Both the position numbers and the translations under genes were made by a program. Source: Taenia hydatigena (lineage: Eukaryota; Platyhelminthes; Cestoda; Cyclophyllidea; Taeniidae). Taken from it: 64,000 nt of DNA. The stretch's first letter is position 1. Each line of letters begins with the position of its first letter. The notes beneath the pieces were generated by a model, which was not told the DNA's origin, searched no databases, and was given only the letters and a program-made list of their open reading frames with translations. The stretch lies in NCBI GenBank assembly GCA_036345935.2, contig JADWOT020000001.1:20269187-20333186 (forward strand), written 5' to 3'. Shown piece by piece: positions 34,081 to 45,773 of the stretch.

Positions 34081-34860
34081 ATCAAGCATAGCAAGATGGT
34101 CACTTAGTGGGAGAGGAAGGAATTATGTGTAGCAACAAAGCGAAGGAGAGGGAAAAGCGTTGACCTACCGTTGTGTCCGACTGAACCGCATCACTGGATA
34201 TGGAAGTCAGTTACTAATGAGGCGTCCGCACGTCTGATGCAGTTCGCATATTGCTGGTACGGAAGCGGCATCACCACAGACACCTCGGAAGAGTGGACGT
34301 AGGAGTAGCCATGACTCAATGTAAATTGGAGTCATTTCATTTCATCTCATTTCATTATCTAGTGTAGAACAACAGACATTTAGCATGCCTCATCCCTCTA
34401 AAGTCATAATTTCTGTGTTAATAGCCTCCCAATCAAATTGCTCTTCATCTACGTCTACACAGGTAGTCCAGGCATTACAATGTAACGAGCGAGAGGGAGA
34501 AGAGTAGACGGTCCTCAGAAAGAGGCTACGAAGATGCGGAGGGAGATAGGAATGGGAGATAGACATAAAGAGTATGATGACGATGACAAATTGACAAAAG
34601 ACAAAGAGGACGAATGGGAAGCAGATAAATACGACTGAGAGGGAAGAGGAAAGGAAGCACCTCCGAAGGACTAGAAGAGGCCTTTGCCTTTCTTCTCCGT
34701 CTTACTGCGCTCTTTAACGACATCTGAGAGGACGCATTCGCTAAGACCACCCCCGCCGATGCTATGGGCTGAATCAGCACCCATGTCCCACTCTCGCCAG
34801 GCCTCCTTCCAGCGCGCCTTCTACTCCTCGAAGGCACGACGCTCTGTCGCGTGCGCCGCC
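34081..34860 (+). repeat. Identical core of the large duplication
   Basis: I found no difference from 56,598-57,377 over about 780 bases by line-by-line comparison. The 240 bases before it carry about 11 differences. Confidence 0.8.
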
Positions 34861-35034
34861 TCCTCCTCCTCCTGTTGCAAATGCTCTCGCGTCTGCATCT
34901 ACATCAATACACATGGTTCCAATGGTATCACGAAGTTAGTCATGCCACCCATTGCGCGAATGGAAGTAGGAATTCTTCGCAGGTCACCCAATTCGGCGCT
35001 AATTGGGAGTCAACTTAGTGATTTATTCATGTGA
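34684..35034 (+). CDS. Hypothetical 116-codon frame
   Basis: Open in both copies of the large duplication (the second is 57,201-57,554, 117 codons) and ending at the same TGA. The first ATG is at 34,759. The only differences between copies are one in-frame extra TCC (Ser) and three third-position changes that keep the amino acid (ATC/ATT, GTC/GTT, TCA/TCG). The product has a Ser/Cys-rich centre (SSSCCKCS). Upstream in the same frame is an acidic stretch (KEYDDDDKLTKDKEDEWE), interrupted by TGA and TAG before the open part. A 103-codon antisense frame overlaps the left half. Confidence 0.4.
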   Translation: MPFFSVLLRSLTTSERTHSLRPPPPMLWAESAPMSHSRQASFQRAFYSSKARRSVACAASSSSCCKCSRVCIYINTHGSNGITKLVMPPIARMEVGILRRSPNSALIGSQLSDLFM

Positions 35035-35955
35035 ACCACTTGGTTGTGCTCATCGTGGGCTGTCCAGTGTGAGTAATGTGCGCAGTCAAGTATCCATCCC
35101 AACTTGACACAGCTTGGCTCATTCGAGTCGGATTATTCCATCACCTCTAAAACCGTGTACATACGCCAAAAGTCCACTAGACTTAAAAGTGGCTATGAGA
35201 TTCTGACTCCTGCAGCATGACTCACCCTGTCAAACACATTATGCGTTAATAATGATTTCACGTTCGCACCTTTCTTGACGTGGTTTACATGTGGGAAATG
35301 CTGCAAATTCCTCCTCATCTCACTTCTTTGTGGTTCTCCTTGATTCGCTTCATTGTCTCTGTCGTGAATGTACATTTGCCTGCTTTCGATGGTAAGGGAA
35401 ACTGAGTTTGAGTTGTTCTTTTCCCTGGATCTCCATGGTTGGTTTACTTGGATGTCGCTTGCTAAGAATTGGCTTAAGTGGTGAAGTTGGTTATGCCTAC
35501 GCATATCGGGTAACAGGCACGTCCATGCACGGATGGCTTTCGTTTGCGATGATGGCCATGCGTCCATGCCTTATGATGACCAGAACATTACCGCATTTTT
35601 CAATGCAACTGCTAGACAAACTAGAAAATTTGGATGCAGTAGAGTATATCACGAGGCTGAGGACAATGCTTCCAGATGTCCGTTCACTTGCGCCCCAATT
35701 CCATGGCAGACGAGGATAGTTGGAAGATGCATTTCCTATTACACCGAATACATTGCACCAGCAAGGCTACGAGCTTGACCAGCAAGAGCGCCGATGACAA
35801 CGCTTGAAAAAGGAGATGGGCTGCGTAGCGTCGACAGTCAGTAGCGTCATGCGCAACTCACCGCATTACTGTGCGCACCAAATGCACACGGTGGTAAGAC
35901 TGCCATTATTTCTTATCACTTTATTAATGTGCACATTGGGTAGTTGCAACACTTT

Positions 35956-37070
35956 CGTGCTTTGCGTTGTGGACTCGGTGATGCACGCTGATTCGTGCAA
36001 CATTTTCAGCAAAGAAGCAAAGAAGCGCTTTGTCTCAACGTTTCATGTCGTCATGCACTACCTCGTCGTTGAAACCGCGTCCAATTAGACGCTTCACCTC
36101 GAACACCGTATTGGCGAGCCTTCCACTCCATTCTTTTAAAGGTGGAGCGCAAGTACATAGCTAGCACTCGTCTCACCACCACTGTGTCCATGTGAGACGT
36201 TGCAGCGCACAGGGAAGTTGCGCAGCATCCTCCGAGCCGGAGCATGGTTGAGCTTACTGTGGGTGGAAACAGGCGTTCAAATGCCAGTTGTGGAGAACTG
36301 TGATGCAAAGCCTTCACTACTGTGCTTGTGTGTGCCTCAGACGTCGCAACTGCATTGACGCTCAGCAGGGCAGACATGAAGTCGACTTTGCCATCGATGT
36401 CACCATTGATCACGGTGCATGTGTGGAAGTGAAGGCATGGCTTCTGCCTGTGCGATTTATCGCTCCGCCTGTACACATTTATTGAGTATCGTCTCAAGGT
36501 CCAAGTATCTAATCAGCCACTTTCACATTAGACAAGATAGAAGAAAGCGGTGAGGACGGAAGTTCTGCAAAATCATTTATTTGGAGGGACTGTCGATGCA
36601 ATGACAAGCAGCAGCAGCAGCAGGACAAGCCGCATTGACAAGAATGGGTCTCGGATGGAGGAGTCGTGAAAACTTGCAGCTGCATTTACAGACAGCGCGA
36701 TTTGGAAGGAAGAAGGAAGGAAAGCAAGTGTTTCATCACATCCTCATAAACATCAAGATGCATGGCGGTAACGAGTGGCACCTCTGTTGTCATCAATTCA
36801 CTACGTTGGTGGAGGTGGTGTGGATAATGAGCGCAAAGTTGAATTGCTTAAGCGCGGTGCGATTGTGCTTCTGATTTCACCCACAAGCCCCCTCTCCCCT
36901 CCAAGCAGTGAGTAGAGAGCTGGGCAAACAACAGACGAGGTGACGTAGAAGCACTGAGTAAAGTGCTGTTAAGTGCAGTGTTTCGGGAATTAACAACAAG
37001 CTGCATTCAGTATTTTCCAGCATGCAATAATGAACCTCTACTTAGAAAATACTTTTAAATAGTATAGTAT
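35956..37070 (-). repeat. 1.1-kb repeat, inverted copy within duplication copy 1
   Basis: Reverse complement of 29,151-30,265. It is flanked on the left by the five-copy module GGTAAGACTGCC and on the right by the module shared with 45,774-46,226. Confidence 0.9.
36051..36497 (-). CDS. Hypothetical 148-codon frame, family copy 2
   Basis: Same family as 29,724-30,170, differing at a few residues (for example ATSEAH in place of ATAKAH, and ACTCVIN-type changes near the start). Function unknown. Confidence 0.3.
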   Translation of the reverse strand: MRRYSINVYRRSDKSHRQKPCLHFHTCTVINGDIDGKVDFMSALLSVNAVATSEAHTSTVVKALHHSSPQLAFERLFPPTVSSTMLRLGGCCATSLCAATSHMDTVVVRRVLAMYLRSTFKRMEWKARQYGVRGEASNWTRFQRRGSA

Positions 37071-37071
37071 G

Positions 37072-37520
37072 ATGATATCGTCAGTGGAAGGTTGAGGCAA
37101 TGGGAGGGGAAGAGTAGCTACTGTTGTGGGTGTTTGAGGCGAGTGCACCTCAAAGGTCTCTGTTCACTGGTAAGACTGCCATTATTTCTTTTCACTTTAT
37201 TAATGTGCACATTGGGTAGTTGCAACGCTTTCGTCAACTATTGGCTGTTGATGTCCTATTTGTGTGATGGTGCAGACGCTCGAGTTCACATCGCCATTTA
37301 CGCCTTCTTCCCCTATCCACACGCTTGTCAACAAAGAGGCACTTTGGAGTGTGGTGATGTTCTCGTTAGTAATTAACTCTACCAATTAGTGGACGCCTAC
37401 TTTCCTCAAAGGCAAATTCTACAACCCAAACCAGATGGGTATTTCCTGCGCTTTCGGTGGCAGTAACCCCAAACAACTAGGTCAGTATTCCACCCACACG
37501 TCTTCCTTCACGCATGCCGT
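37072..37520 (+). repeat. 450-bp module, copy 1
   Basis: Matches 45,774-46,226 and 59,585-60,033. It contains a 94-codon frame (37,092-37,376) with a hydrophobic segment (LPLFLFTLLMCTLGSC). The part beginning GGTAAGACTGCCATTATTTC also occurs at 35,897 and 58,415, making five copies of that block. Confidence 0.88.
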
Positions 37521-37824
37521 GCCAGTTTCACACCAAGAAATAGTGTGAGTGCGATGACATAATTACGGATGTGTGAAAAGAGCGAAATGGGTAATCAAAG
37601 GCTTTTCTTATTTCATGCAGGCGTGTTCGACAGAATACAAGACGAGTAACAATGCGCAGTGTGTAGAATTGGGCAATCACAACTAGATGAGTCGCAGCAC
37701 GTTCACGCCCGCTATTTTTCCTGCATCAATCCTGGCCACACGTTGGTTGACATTGAAGGGTGCTGCCATGTGATCACTGCGTTTGTCACCTTCTTATCCA
37801 AGTCGACATTATCAGTGACTGTTG

Positions 37825-38397
37825 CCCTATCCTTCTTGGTTGCATGTTTGTGCTATTCTAAACCTGAAATAAAATTTAACGTAATGCAGCTCACTATGAC
37901 GCCTAATGAATGGACCTTATTTTCCATTGTTGCATAGCGAATGGGTGCTTGAATGGGAAGGGAAGGAACAGAGCAAGTGACAAATATTTTGCGAATCACT
38001 TTGGCTGGTGGAATAGGCATTTGAGTGAAGTTGGTCTCACGGGTCTCCTTTCCATGCTTAGTCGACCTTCATTTCTATTCGCTTCATCGTCCCATAGCCC
38101 CTACTTCTGAGTCACTTTACCTTTCTACACACCAAATACGCACTGTATTTGCATAATTTGTTGGCTACTTACGTCCCATGTGTGGATAACGAAATCTTTG
38201 CATCTATTTTCCGGTGTTACATATGAGTGACGCAGTGGACGCTCAAGTCCACTTGACAACTGCACAGATTCTTGATCTGGGGCGCTGTACCTAGGCTGAG
38301 AGGTAAGAGTTGTTTCACCCTTTTACATCAGCACTCACACACTTGAGCAGACAATCCCTGTAGTGTCCCACTTTACCAAGGTGTCTCCCGAAGGCGT
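37825..38397 (+). repeat. Module shared with 27.7 and 60.3 kb
   Basis: Same module as 27,696-28,264, without the 165-bp segment. It includes the TGACGCAGTGGACGCTCAAG and CTTGATCTGGGGC blocks. Confidence 0.85.
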
Positions 38398-38764
38398 AAT
38401 CGAGAAAAGTTTGCTAATTGCATTGTTATGAAAAGCGATCGTGTTACAACTTATGCTACATTGTTAGGATTGCAAGTTCTCTTCTTTCGAAATGCCATTC
38501 ACATTATGTAATCCACCACCATCACCAGCAGACGATGAGTGGATGCAAGTGATTCAGCAGGGATATAAAACTAATCGGTTGGTGATGGGTAATTATCTAC
38601 AAAGGAGGAGAAGGAGGACGGACTGTAACCGGTCTTACTCTACATTGGCAAGCTGCCAGGCAATTGCAGTGAAGGCGTGTGAGGCTGATTCGGTGCCAGC
38701 TGCTTTGAGTGGTCAAGAAAGTAGAATTAGTAGACTCAAGCAACACGACAGTTTGGCATTCCCT

Positions 38765-39244
38765 TTAATTGCAATGCAGACATTGAATCGCGTTTGGACA
38801 TGCAAAACAATGCTCTCTGAAAGCTGTAGCCATTTGTAATGTGTAACAGTCAGAGGGGATTGCCGGTAGAACCACTCGTGACGAACCTGAACCGTCGAAA
38901 ACAACATAAGGAAGAAAGTAGCCAGCATTCGTTGTTGCAAAATCACTTGAACCAAAATGCATTGTAGCAAGTTCTTCTGTTCTTACAAAGAGCAGGCTAC
39001 ATTTGCGAGACTCAAGAGGCACTTCAATTGTCCGATGCACTACTTCAGTTGTCGACAGTAGCATGCTGCATTGGCATGTCAGTGAGGTGACTCCACACAC
39101 ACAGAGGACACAATCGACATTCGTCCTTATTAACTCGTCTATCGGTGGAGCAGAAGGGTACGTCAAGACGGCTCTCGCCCTATTGCCTCTGATCATCAGT
39201 GCAGTTTTGGTCAGGTTTGCTGCACTGCGAAGGATTGCCTTCAA
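38765..39244 (-). CDS. Hypothetical 159-codon frame, family copy 3
   Basis: The longest member of the family listed at 22,171. The extra N-terminal part includes a Cys cluster (CVLCVCGVTSLTCQCS), which in the diverged relative at 28,878-29,078 is kept as CVLCVCGVTCLTCQCS. The C-terminus has CPNAIQCLHC. The 5' half overlaps the plus-strand frame at 39,003-39,527, so at most one can be genuine there. Confidence 0.28.
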   Translation of the reverse strand: MKAILRSAANLTKTALMIRGNRARAVLTYPSAPPIDELIRTNVDCVLCVCGVTSLTCQCSMLLSTTEVVHRTIEVPLESRKCSLLFVRTEELATMHFGSSDFATTNAGYFLPYVVFDGSGSSRVVLPAIPSDCYTLQMATAFREHCFACPNAIQCLHCN

Positions 39245-39527
39245 TTCACTTCTTGCATTTCGGGCTGTTTGCCACTTTCTTCAAAGCGGCTGCCCTCCAC
39301 AGGTGCTGGTTATTCATTCTTCCTTCGTCATTCCACTTATGCGTGCCAATCACGATAATGGTAGCCCATTTCTTTTGCCACACCAACCAACCAACCATTA
39401 TCTGCAGTTGACTTCTTCCCAATTTGGTGTCATGGCAGTGATTTGCACCTCGCATACCTTGGCTTCTGCTTCTGATCTAATGTGGCAACTTGCATCAGCA
39501 CTCAATTTAGCTGCTGAGGAATTGTAG
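39003..39527 (+). CDS. Hypothetical 174-codon frame with hydrophobic segment
   Basis: The first ATG is at 39,063. It contains a likely membrane segment (TALALLPLIISAVLVRFAAL) and ends AALNLAAEEL-like before TAG (see 39,500-39,527). The frame is intact because this copy has three CCAA units. Copies with four or five units (22,797 and 61,903) are frameshifted. The relative at 17,945-18,289 is also intact. Downstream in the same frame a further 71-codon open stretch lies at 40,296-40,508. Function unknown. Confidence 0.33.
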   Translation: MRDSRGTSIVRCTTSVVDSSMLHWHVSEVTPHTQRTQSTFVLINSSIGGAEGYVKTALALLPLIISAVLVRFAALRRIAFNSLLAFRAVCHFLQSGCPPQVLVIHSSFVIPLMRANHDNGSPFLLPHQPTNHYLQLTSSQFGVMAVICTSHTLASASDLMWQLASALNLAAEEL

Positions 39528-40586
39528 GTCCAGTGAATACCACACACTCGCTAGCCTATCCGTACCTATTGTGCACTCTTCCAGTGACAGTGGATGTCTT
39601 CGGTGAGAAATACCTTGGTTGTGCCAGTAAATTAAGCATTCTAGTTCATAAAGGTGCCTCTGTCTCATTCGGTCATTCTCTCACCAAGCCTCACCAGGTC
39701 CAACTGCATTTCCTACCTCCTTTCTCTCTTAGCTGTTGTAGTCAATAGGAGAATGATGGTTAAGTCTGACTCTTGTCTAGCATCAAGCCTTTCGATTGCT
39801 GTCGTTTATTTAATGACGTAAAAGGGGGGAGATGAGACCGTCCACATGCTCACTCGTCCCTCTAGGCAGTCAGTAGACAGCAACTTTGAGCCCTTACAAA
39901 TGGAATACAATATTAAATATCTAGGCCACTTTCACTACTTCCCCTAAAAATGTTATTTCGTGGAACTCAAAAGCTCCCTCTTCATCCTTTCCTCTCCCTC
40001 TACCATTGCACTCGCCTATCAATGTCCGCCGTAACCACCCACCGATGAAACCTCCCACCTGAGAGACTTCACTGCTGGTCAGCACTCACCAATGCTCAAA
40101 TCGCTTAACATGATTAACTAAAAACCGCAAATGAAAATTATGACCTCGAGAATCACCAGTATTGAGAAACGTCCTTTTAGAAATGTGAATTTGCCTTGCA
40201 TTGGGCTGAGTTTGTTCGCTGCTAGAGGTCGCCTGCGTGGGATAGCTAGATAAAGATTTGTACGACGGAAGCATTCTAATCGAGGTGAAGTAGCAGTGAG
40301 AATTTCCGCACCTCCCTCATCCACGCCAAGATCAATTCACTTAACTGCTACACCACTTCCATTGCCTGGAAGGCAGCGTGTAAGCCTCGTTCTAACTGAA
40401 CCCGCAAAAGCGATGCCAATACCCACAGCTGCCATCCACAAAATTAGCATACAAAGAGGACACATCGCGTGCTCCACCTCCCCAAATTTCCGTCCGGCTA
40501 GATTATAAGGAGTTGTAGGACATGACTAGCGTCAATTCCCCATAACCACACACACATCAATCATGATTTTACAAAAGCACCACCAG
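39139..40586 (+). repeat. 1.45-kb module, copy 2 of 3
   Basis: Same module as 17,901-19,348, at a constant offset of 21,238. Confidence 0.9.
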
Positions 40587-41040
40587 TTGCATTTGCCTTA
40601 AGTCGTGGACACAGAAACAATGCCATCTTCATTGTCTGTTTATTTGCAACGAGGATGTGGGTGCTGGAGTGCAAGGCGCGTTGTGTGCAGCGGCTGACGG
40701 GTGATAGAGTTGCATCACCTGCCTGCATCAAACTGAAATCCGACTTGAGAGATTACAGGAAATCCGGGGCGACATATTGCAAGCAATGGTGTGCACGGTG
40801 TCTTTGGGAAGCCACGTCTCAACGCCCATGTACCCGCCTAATTAATCATCATCTTTGGAGCACTCATTTTGCATCATTCACAGATTAGCGACACGCTTTC
40901 TACATGCACGCAAGCCAGCGTGAGTAACACGTGAGCATGGATGCGAGAGGGAGGTAAGACAAGCCTTGTCCCTCCTACCACCCATTCGCCCCTCCATCCA
41001 CTCTGCACCGTCCAACGAATTCACCACCTACACACATGCT
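40587..41040. other. Segment of duplication copy 1 missing from copy 2
   Basis: Copy 2 jumps from GGACATGAC (about 63,050) straight to a sequence matching 27,520. Copy 1 continues for about 0.5 kb, including a 77-codon frame (40,655-40,888), before rejoining at CTTAGCAGGTGC. I see no known element in it. Confidence 0.6.
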
Positions 41041-41112
41041 TAGCAGGTGCAATTCAGCTAGACCACCCATGAGGATGCAAGGAGGACAACAAATCAAACC
41101 GTGTTTCTCTTG

Positions 41113-41225
41113 CTCAAAAGCGAGGTGGAATGCGGCCTCACGGTGCCGCTGTTAAGTGACAGAATGAGGCTATCACGAAGGCCTTCTTCCCCAGTAAGTA
41201 CAATATTCTACACATTATCCAGTTG
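41113..41225 (+). other. 113-bp precise insertion flanked by TTG
   Basis: The paralogs at 63,132 and 27,598 run from the TCTTG or TTCTG block directly into TTTCG-AAGCC. Here 113 bases intervene, with TTG at both edges. It begins CTCAAAAGCG, includes CCCCAGTAAGTACAA and ends TTATCCAG. Only one copy has it. It could be a recent small insertion or, in a ciliate germline, an internal eliminated sequence. Confidence 0.6.
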
Positions 41226-42085
41226 TTTCGCAAGCCAGAAACAACACTTAGAGTGCGGTATTTCATGTAGCTCCGCCTTTCCTCGTTTTTACTGCCTCTC
41301 ATCATCAATGACTGTTTCCCTATCCTTCTTGGTTGTATATTTGTGCTATTCCAAACCTGAAATAAAATGTAACGTAATGCAGCTCACTATGACGCTGAAT
41401 GGATGGACGTTATTTTCCATTGTTGCACAGCGAATTTTCCAAAGTAAGTCTTAAAATGCAATAGATAGAAATTATTTAAAGACACCGCTGTTTGAATCGC
41501 ATCCCTGATTAACTGTTTTGGGAGATGATAGATATTCGTCTAATGTAATAAGGGAAAAGTTTGGTGCAACTAAATAGGCTGTAGGTTTTCCATTCTACTG
41601 AAAAGACGTGAAAACTAGGTCTCCATAGATGTGGACGGCATTCTTCTGTTGAAATGAAAAGACCATGCGAATGAAACTGAGAAATGCACAAGCCAGTGCT
41701 TTCGGGTTGTTAGATTCTACCAAACTAACAGTCCACCATCTCAAGTACTTTGACACAAACAGGTATGTTACCACTAACAGATTACCTGTTCGGAGAATGT
41801 TCTCCTGTTGAACAGTGGCTGAACAAGGAATAGGTTCCACTGAAATCATAAAAGCATGGTTCGTTAGAAGGTGAGCACATCAAAAGTGTCTTTTATTGCT
41901 AATTCTGGTCATGCCAGCTAAGAGGTCTCCCAATGTCATCAAAACTGCAATCAACTACCCTCTTAATGGTTTACAGATAAAACTAAACATGGAAGGATAC
42001 ATAAACCTACATTTGATTGGACAAAGTCGTTTTGATAACGACTTCCCAAACACTTTACCAATCAAACTGTGTTTGCAGTTCGACA

Positions 42086-45000
42086 TTTTGTCCGTCAAAT
42101 TAGTGTTTTTAACTAATTTCTTTGTGTCTTCGAACGTCTCTGTGGAGCAATGAAGCGATCCACTCCCTACTGCACAGTTGTCGTCCCTCTGATCGCAAAC
42201 CAGCGCACTTATTAACTGAGACCACGCGTTAATCACTCGTTGTGTGGCAAATCAATTTCTGATAAATCGATAAATCAATGGACTGGCGACTCGTGATTCG
42301 CTCTGCCGTCGCTGGCTGCACATTTTCTCACTCTCATCTGCTCCGCTGCTCACTAGCAGGCGGTTGTAGAGAGACACGATGTAATCGCTTGTTTGGCTTG
42401 AGGAACATTGAGGTCGTGGATTTGACCTCATGGATTGCACACAACTCCTGCTTTGTTTAATGTGGCCTGCCAATCAGTGCACGATTGAAAAGACTGAATT
42501 TTGCTTTTTTGCATCATCAAAGTGCTCCACTTGGCAGTACTTTGCCGAATATTTCTAGCGCCATCTTATCTGTTGTTTGATCAGCCTTCGTCGGTGCTTT
42601 TTCATATTTATCTGGTGTCAGCAAATTTACTCTGCCTGCCGAGCCGATGGAGACTTTTACATGCTATAATAATTTCTCTTTCTTGTGTTTGCTCAAACGC
42701 GTCTCTCTTCACACGGCTCACGTGCTCCACGTCGGGAAATGAGCGAGGACCATCCAAGGAGCGCAGATGCACTAGATGTACGGTCATTTGACGAAAGCGG
42801 AAACAGCACTTGTTTGTTTGCAGGCTTCTCGACGAACCTGGAGGTTACGATGCCACAGGATCATTTCGTGATGAGTTTGTGGAGTGATGGTGGCATACAG
42901 AATTTGGTAAAACCATTAAAATTCCTTCTTTTTTGATACACATTGCTTGCCAACGAAACCGCGATTTATCACAGCTTTTCCGTACAATGCGCTTGTGCTA
43001 ATAGATTCTCCCTGCCAATGCTCTCCACATTGTCATCACTTGCCTTTGCATTGGCAGTGCCTTTTGCAAAGAAATTCACTTTCCCTTCGCAGCATGATTA
43101 AAATGAAATTGATGGACTAAGGACGAAACTGGATTCACCTGGGCATGGATGGAGGAGGTTTAGGACTTCGTGTTCTTTACATTCAACTATTTTGACTGTT
43201 GAACATGGCATGTTCCTTGATTCTGAAGTTGATTGCGACTGGAAGTTGATGAGCGGATCCATCAACACTACTTAGGTTTCGGTAGATGCCACCATCCCTA
43301 GTATGCGTTTTAGTACTTTTTATTGGCTCCAGCGAGGACACGATGTCCCACATGCCTTGCTACTTCTTGTATTTTCCTCACGCGTGTATTTTCAATGTTT
43401 ACATCTCAGTAGTGTAAATTAAGAGAAAGTTAATAAATTGATTCATTTTAATGCAGCAGAATGTAAACCCTTCAGCTCCAGGCACCTCTTTAAACCGATA
43501 GAGCTGTCCAGCGATTTCAGTTAGTTGGGGTCTTTGTTAAACACGATATGTTCTTCTAGTTATGCCTTTGGTACCAGGTACTCTGCAATTAACAAATGAC
43601 TGCTCTGTTCAATGGCAAACTTTGCGATGCTTTTAGGATGAGAGATGAGACGTCAGCGATACATCGTACAAATGACCGACACAAGTAGGGATCCTTCACG
43701 TCTGTGCCTTTAAAGTCTACCCTTATTGCTGGAAAATAGAAAAGGTAAATTTGGTGTACTTTTTTAATGCAAACGACTGCAGGACCTATTGTTTTTACTA
43801 GATTTACTGTTAAAGGAGCAGAAGGAACAAGAAACACTCTAAAGATTGCTGCAGTTGCTAATCACCCGAATTCTACGTATTTCTTATGTTCATTTTGGTC
43901 CGTTTATTGGGCTTATTGCAGGTGGTCTAGATAGCAGTGACATAGAATTGGCACTTGTTATAAGTAGCAGCACATTTAAGGAAGCCTTTAGTTGCATGAC
44001 ATCTTATAGTAGACAAATCGGCAAATGGATGACTGTCTCCTTCTTTCCTCCGTCCCAATAAGTGTAACAATTCATCTGCCGGGCACTCGTCCGTAAGGAG
44101 AACCTGAAGAACACTCTCCTTATGCAGAAACAGGTAGGCTATCAGTAGGTACTACCTTCTGCAAGATTTACTCCGTAGATACGATAATATCACTTGCATT
44201 TTCATTTTTCCCTTTGTCTGAGCATTTGAGCTTCGCGTTGAGTCCAGTTGAGGACCACAGCAGCAAATTTGTCATGACGCAGAACCATTCCATGCGCCAC
44301 AACTGTAAGTGGATTTTAGTAGAGCCACACAGAGGATGTGGCGGACTGGCAGCGTGAATGGAGTTAGTCAACCATCTATGCATTAGGGCATGGACGATTG
44401 AAAGTAACATTCTGCCTTTTCCAAACAGTCGATTTGGATCCTTCCTCACAAGACCTCTCTCCATTTTCCACGTAGGTAGTAGACGGTTGAACTGACGTTT
44501 AATATGAGACTTGAGGCAAAAGCTAACAAAGACATACACGTGAACTGATGAAGACTACAGCGTAACACCTTTGTGACACCTGGCAAAGGTAGTCAGTTCT
44601 AGTGGCACATATGTGTGACGATGGTAGCGGATACATAACCCATTTCATTTAAAAATTTCCTGTGTGACACTTTAGATTTTAGCGGCAGCGTTGGTAGTTT
44701 TACTGCTGAGCCTGAAATGGTTCGAACTAATTTCATTCTCTTCTTCCTTGTCTAGGTCGCAATATTTACTAGAGTGATTGCGTGAACAAAAACCATTGCT
44801 CCTGACTCTCTTCGCCCAAAAAGATAGGTAAATTTGACCCTATAGAGCTTGAATCATTCTTGATTATGCTGCACTTTATTAAGATTTCAGATAGTGTTAA
44901 ATACAGCCAAGAGAGGTGCGAAAGTACTTACGGAATGAAGGGAGGAAAGGGGAAGAAAGGGAACGAGAGAAATGCATGGTAAACTATTTGTCAGGTGGAT

Positions 45001-45773
45001 GTGTAGGATGGTTTAAACTGAGGTATGTTATTTGTCAAAAAACTCCGCGAAAATTGTTACATCTTTTCCAAATCAGGTAAGAATGCTATTCGGGCGAAAC
45101 GTGCCGCTAACAGCAACATTAGTAATGAAGGTCGTTTTTGCGGGTTTTTCCAATTTCTCGAAGGGTTTGCTTGTCCCTTGGCTAAGTCCGTGTTCATTTG
45201 CCGATTAAAGTTGTCTTGCACCTTTGGAAATCAGCGTCCATTTAGGCACCACCATAAAGCTGGCATTGCTCGCAACTACAGCCTGCTCCTTTGCATCCAC
45301 CGTCAGAGCCATTCTGGAGTTTATGTCCGGTTAGCAAAATTCACAAGCTCATAAGTAAGCTCAGTTGATCCATCGAAATGAAACGCAATGTACATCGAAG
45401 CAGATCATTGAAGCAGCGTAAAATACCGACGTCGAGGGAGGACGAGCTTCCACAAATGACGTACAAGGATCTGGAAAGGACTCTAAGTGATGCATTCTAG
45501 ATGAATGACGTGGATGTGAATTGATGCGAAACAGCAAAAACGAGGTTGGATGTGGCTTCGCGATGATGGCGAGTCTCAACCTGCGTCTATCACGGCTGTC
45601 TTCCCCACACCTAGGGACATCACGGTACACATTTCCTGTTCTTAGTAGAATAAGCGATGCCACTTAGAAAGAGGCAATTCATGTGACTCCATCACCTCTA
45701 CTTCTTCCTTCTATTTCAGAGATTACCTTCCTACCCTTCTTCACTGCTCGTCTGCGCTACTGTTAGCAGAGAA
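42086..45773. other. Unique region, no recognised gene
   Basis: AT-richer DNA. Short frames include 42,252-42,473 (-), 43,589-43,837 (-), 44,168-44,539 (-, 123 codons) and 45,025-45,354 (+, 109 codons, with a GGTAAG donor-like site near 45,076). On the plus strand, the frame set by position 42,961 contains about 14 stops in 413 codons up to 44,200, fewer than I would expect. None is assignable. Confidence 0.4.

Larger units (their letters stand above)
31892..42085 (+). repeat. Large direct duplication, copy 1
   Basis: Matches 54,412-64,000 in the same orientation. The offset starts at 22,520 and drifts between about 22,512 and 22,524 through small indels, then drops to 21,915 after copy 1 gains about 0.6 kb between 40.5 and 41.2 kb. 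The left boundary is at CTTGATGCTGACTATTGTA. The right boundary lies outside the window because copy 2 is cut by the window end. Confidence 0.95.

Noticed and set aside
42961..44200. A HEAT-repeat-like protein in a plus-strand frame with stops read through
   Set aside because: The Leu-rich look comes from TTG/CTG/TTA-rich DNA, and adjacent frames give equally protein-like text. About 14 stops in 413 codons is only a mild depletion.
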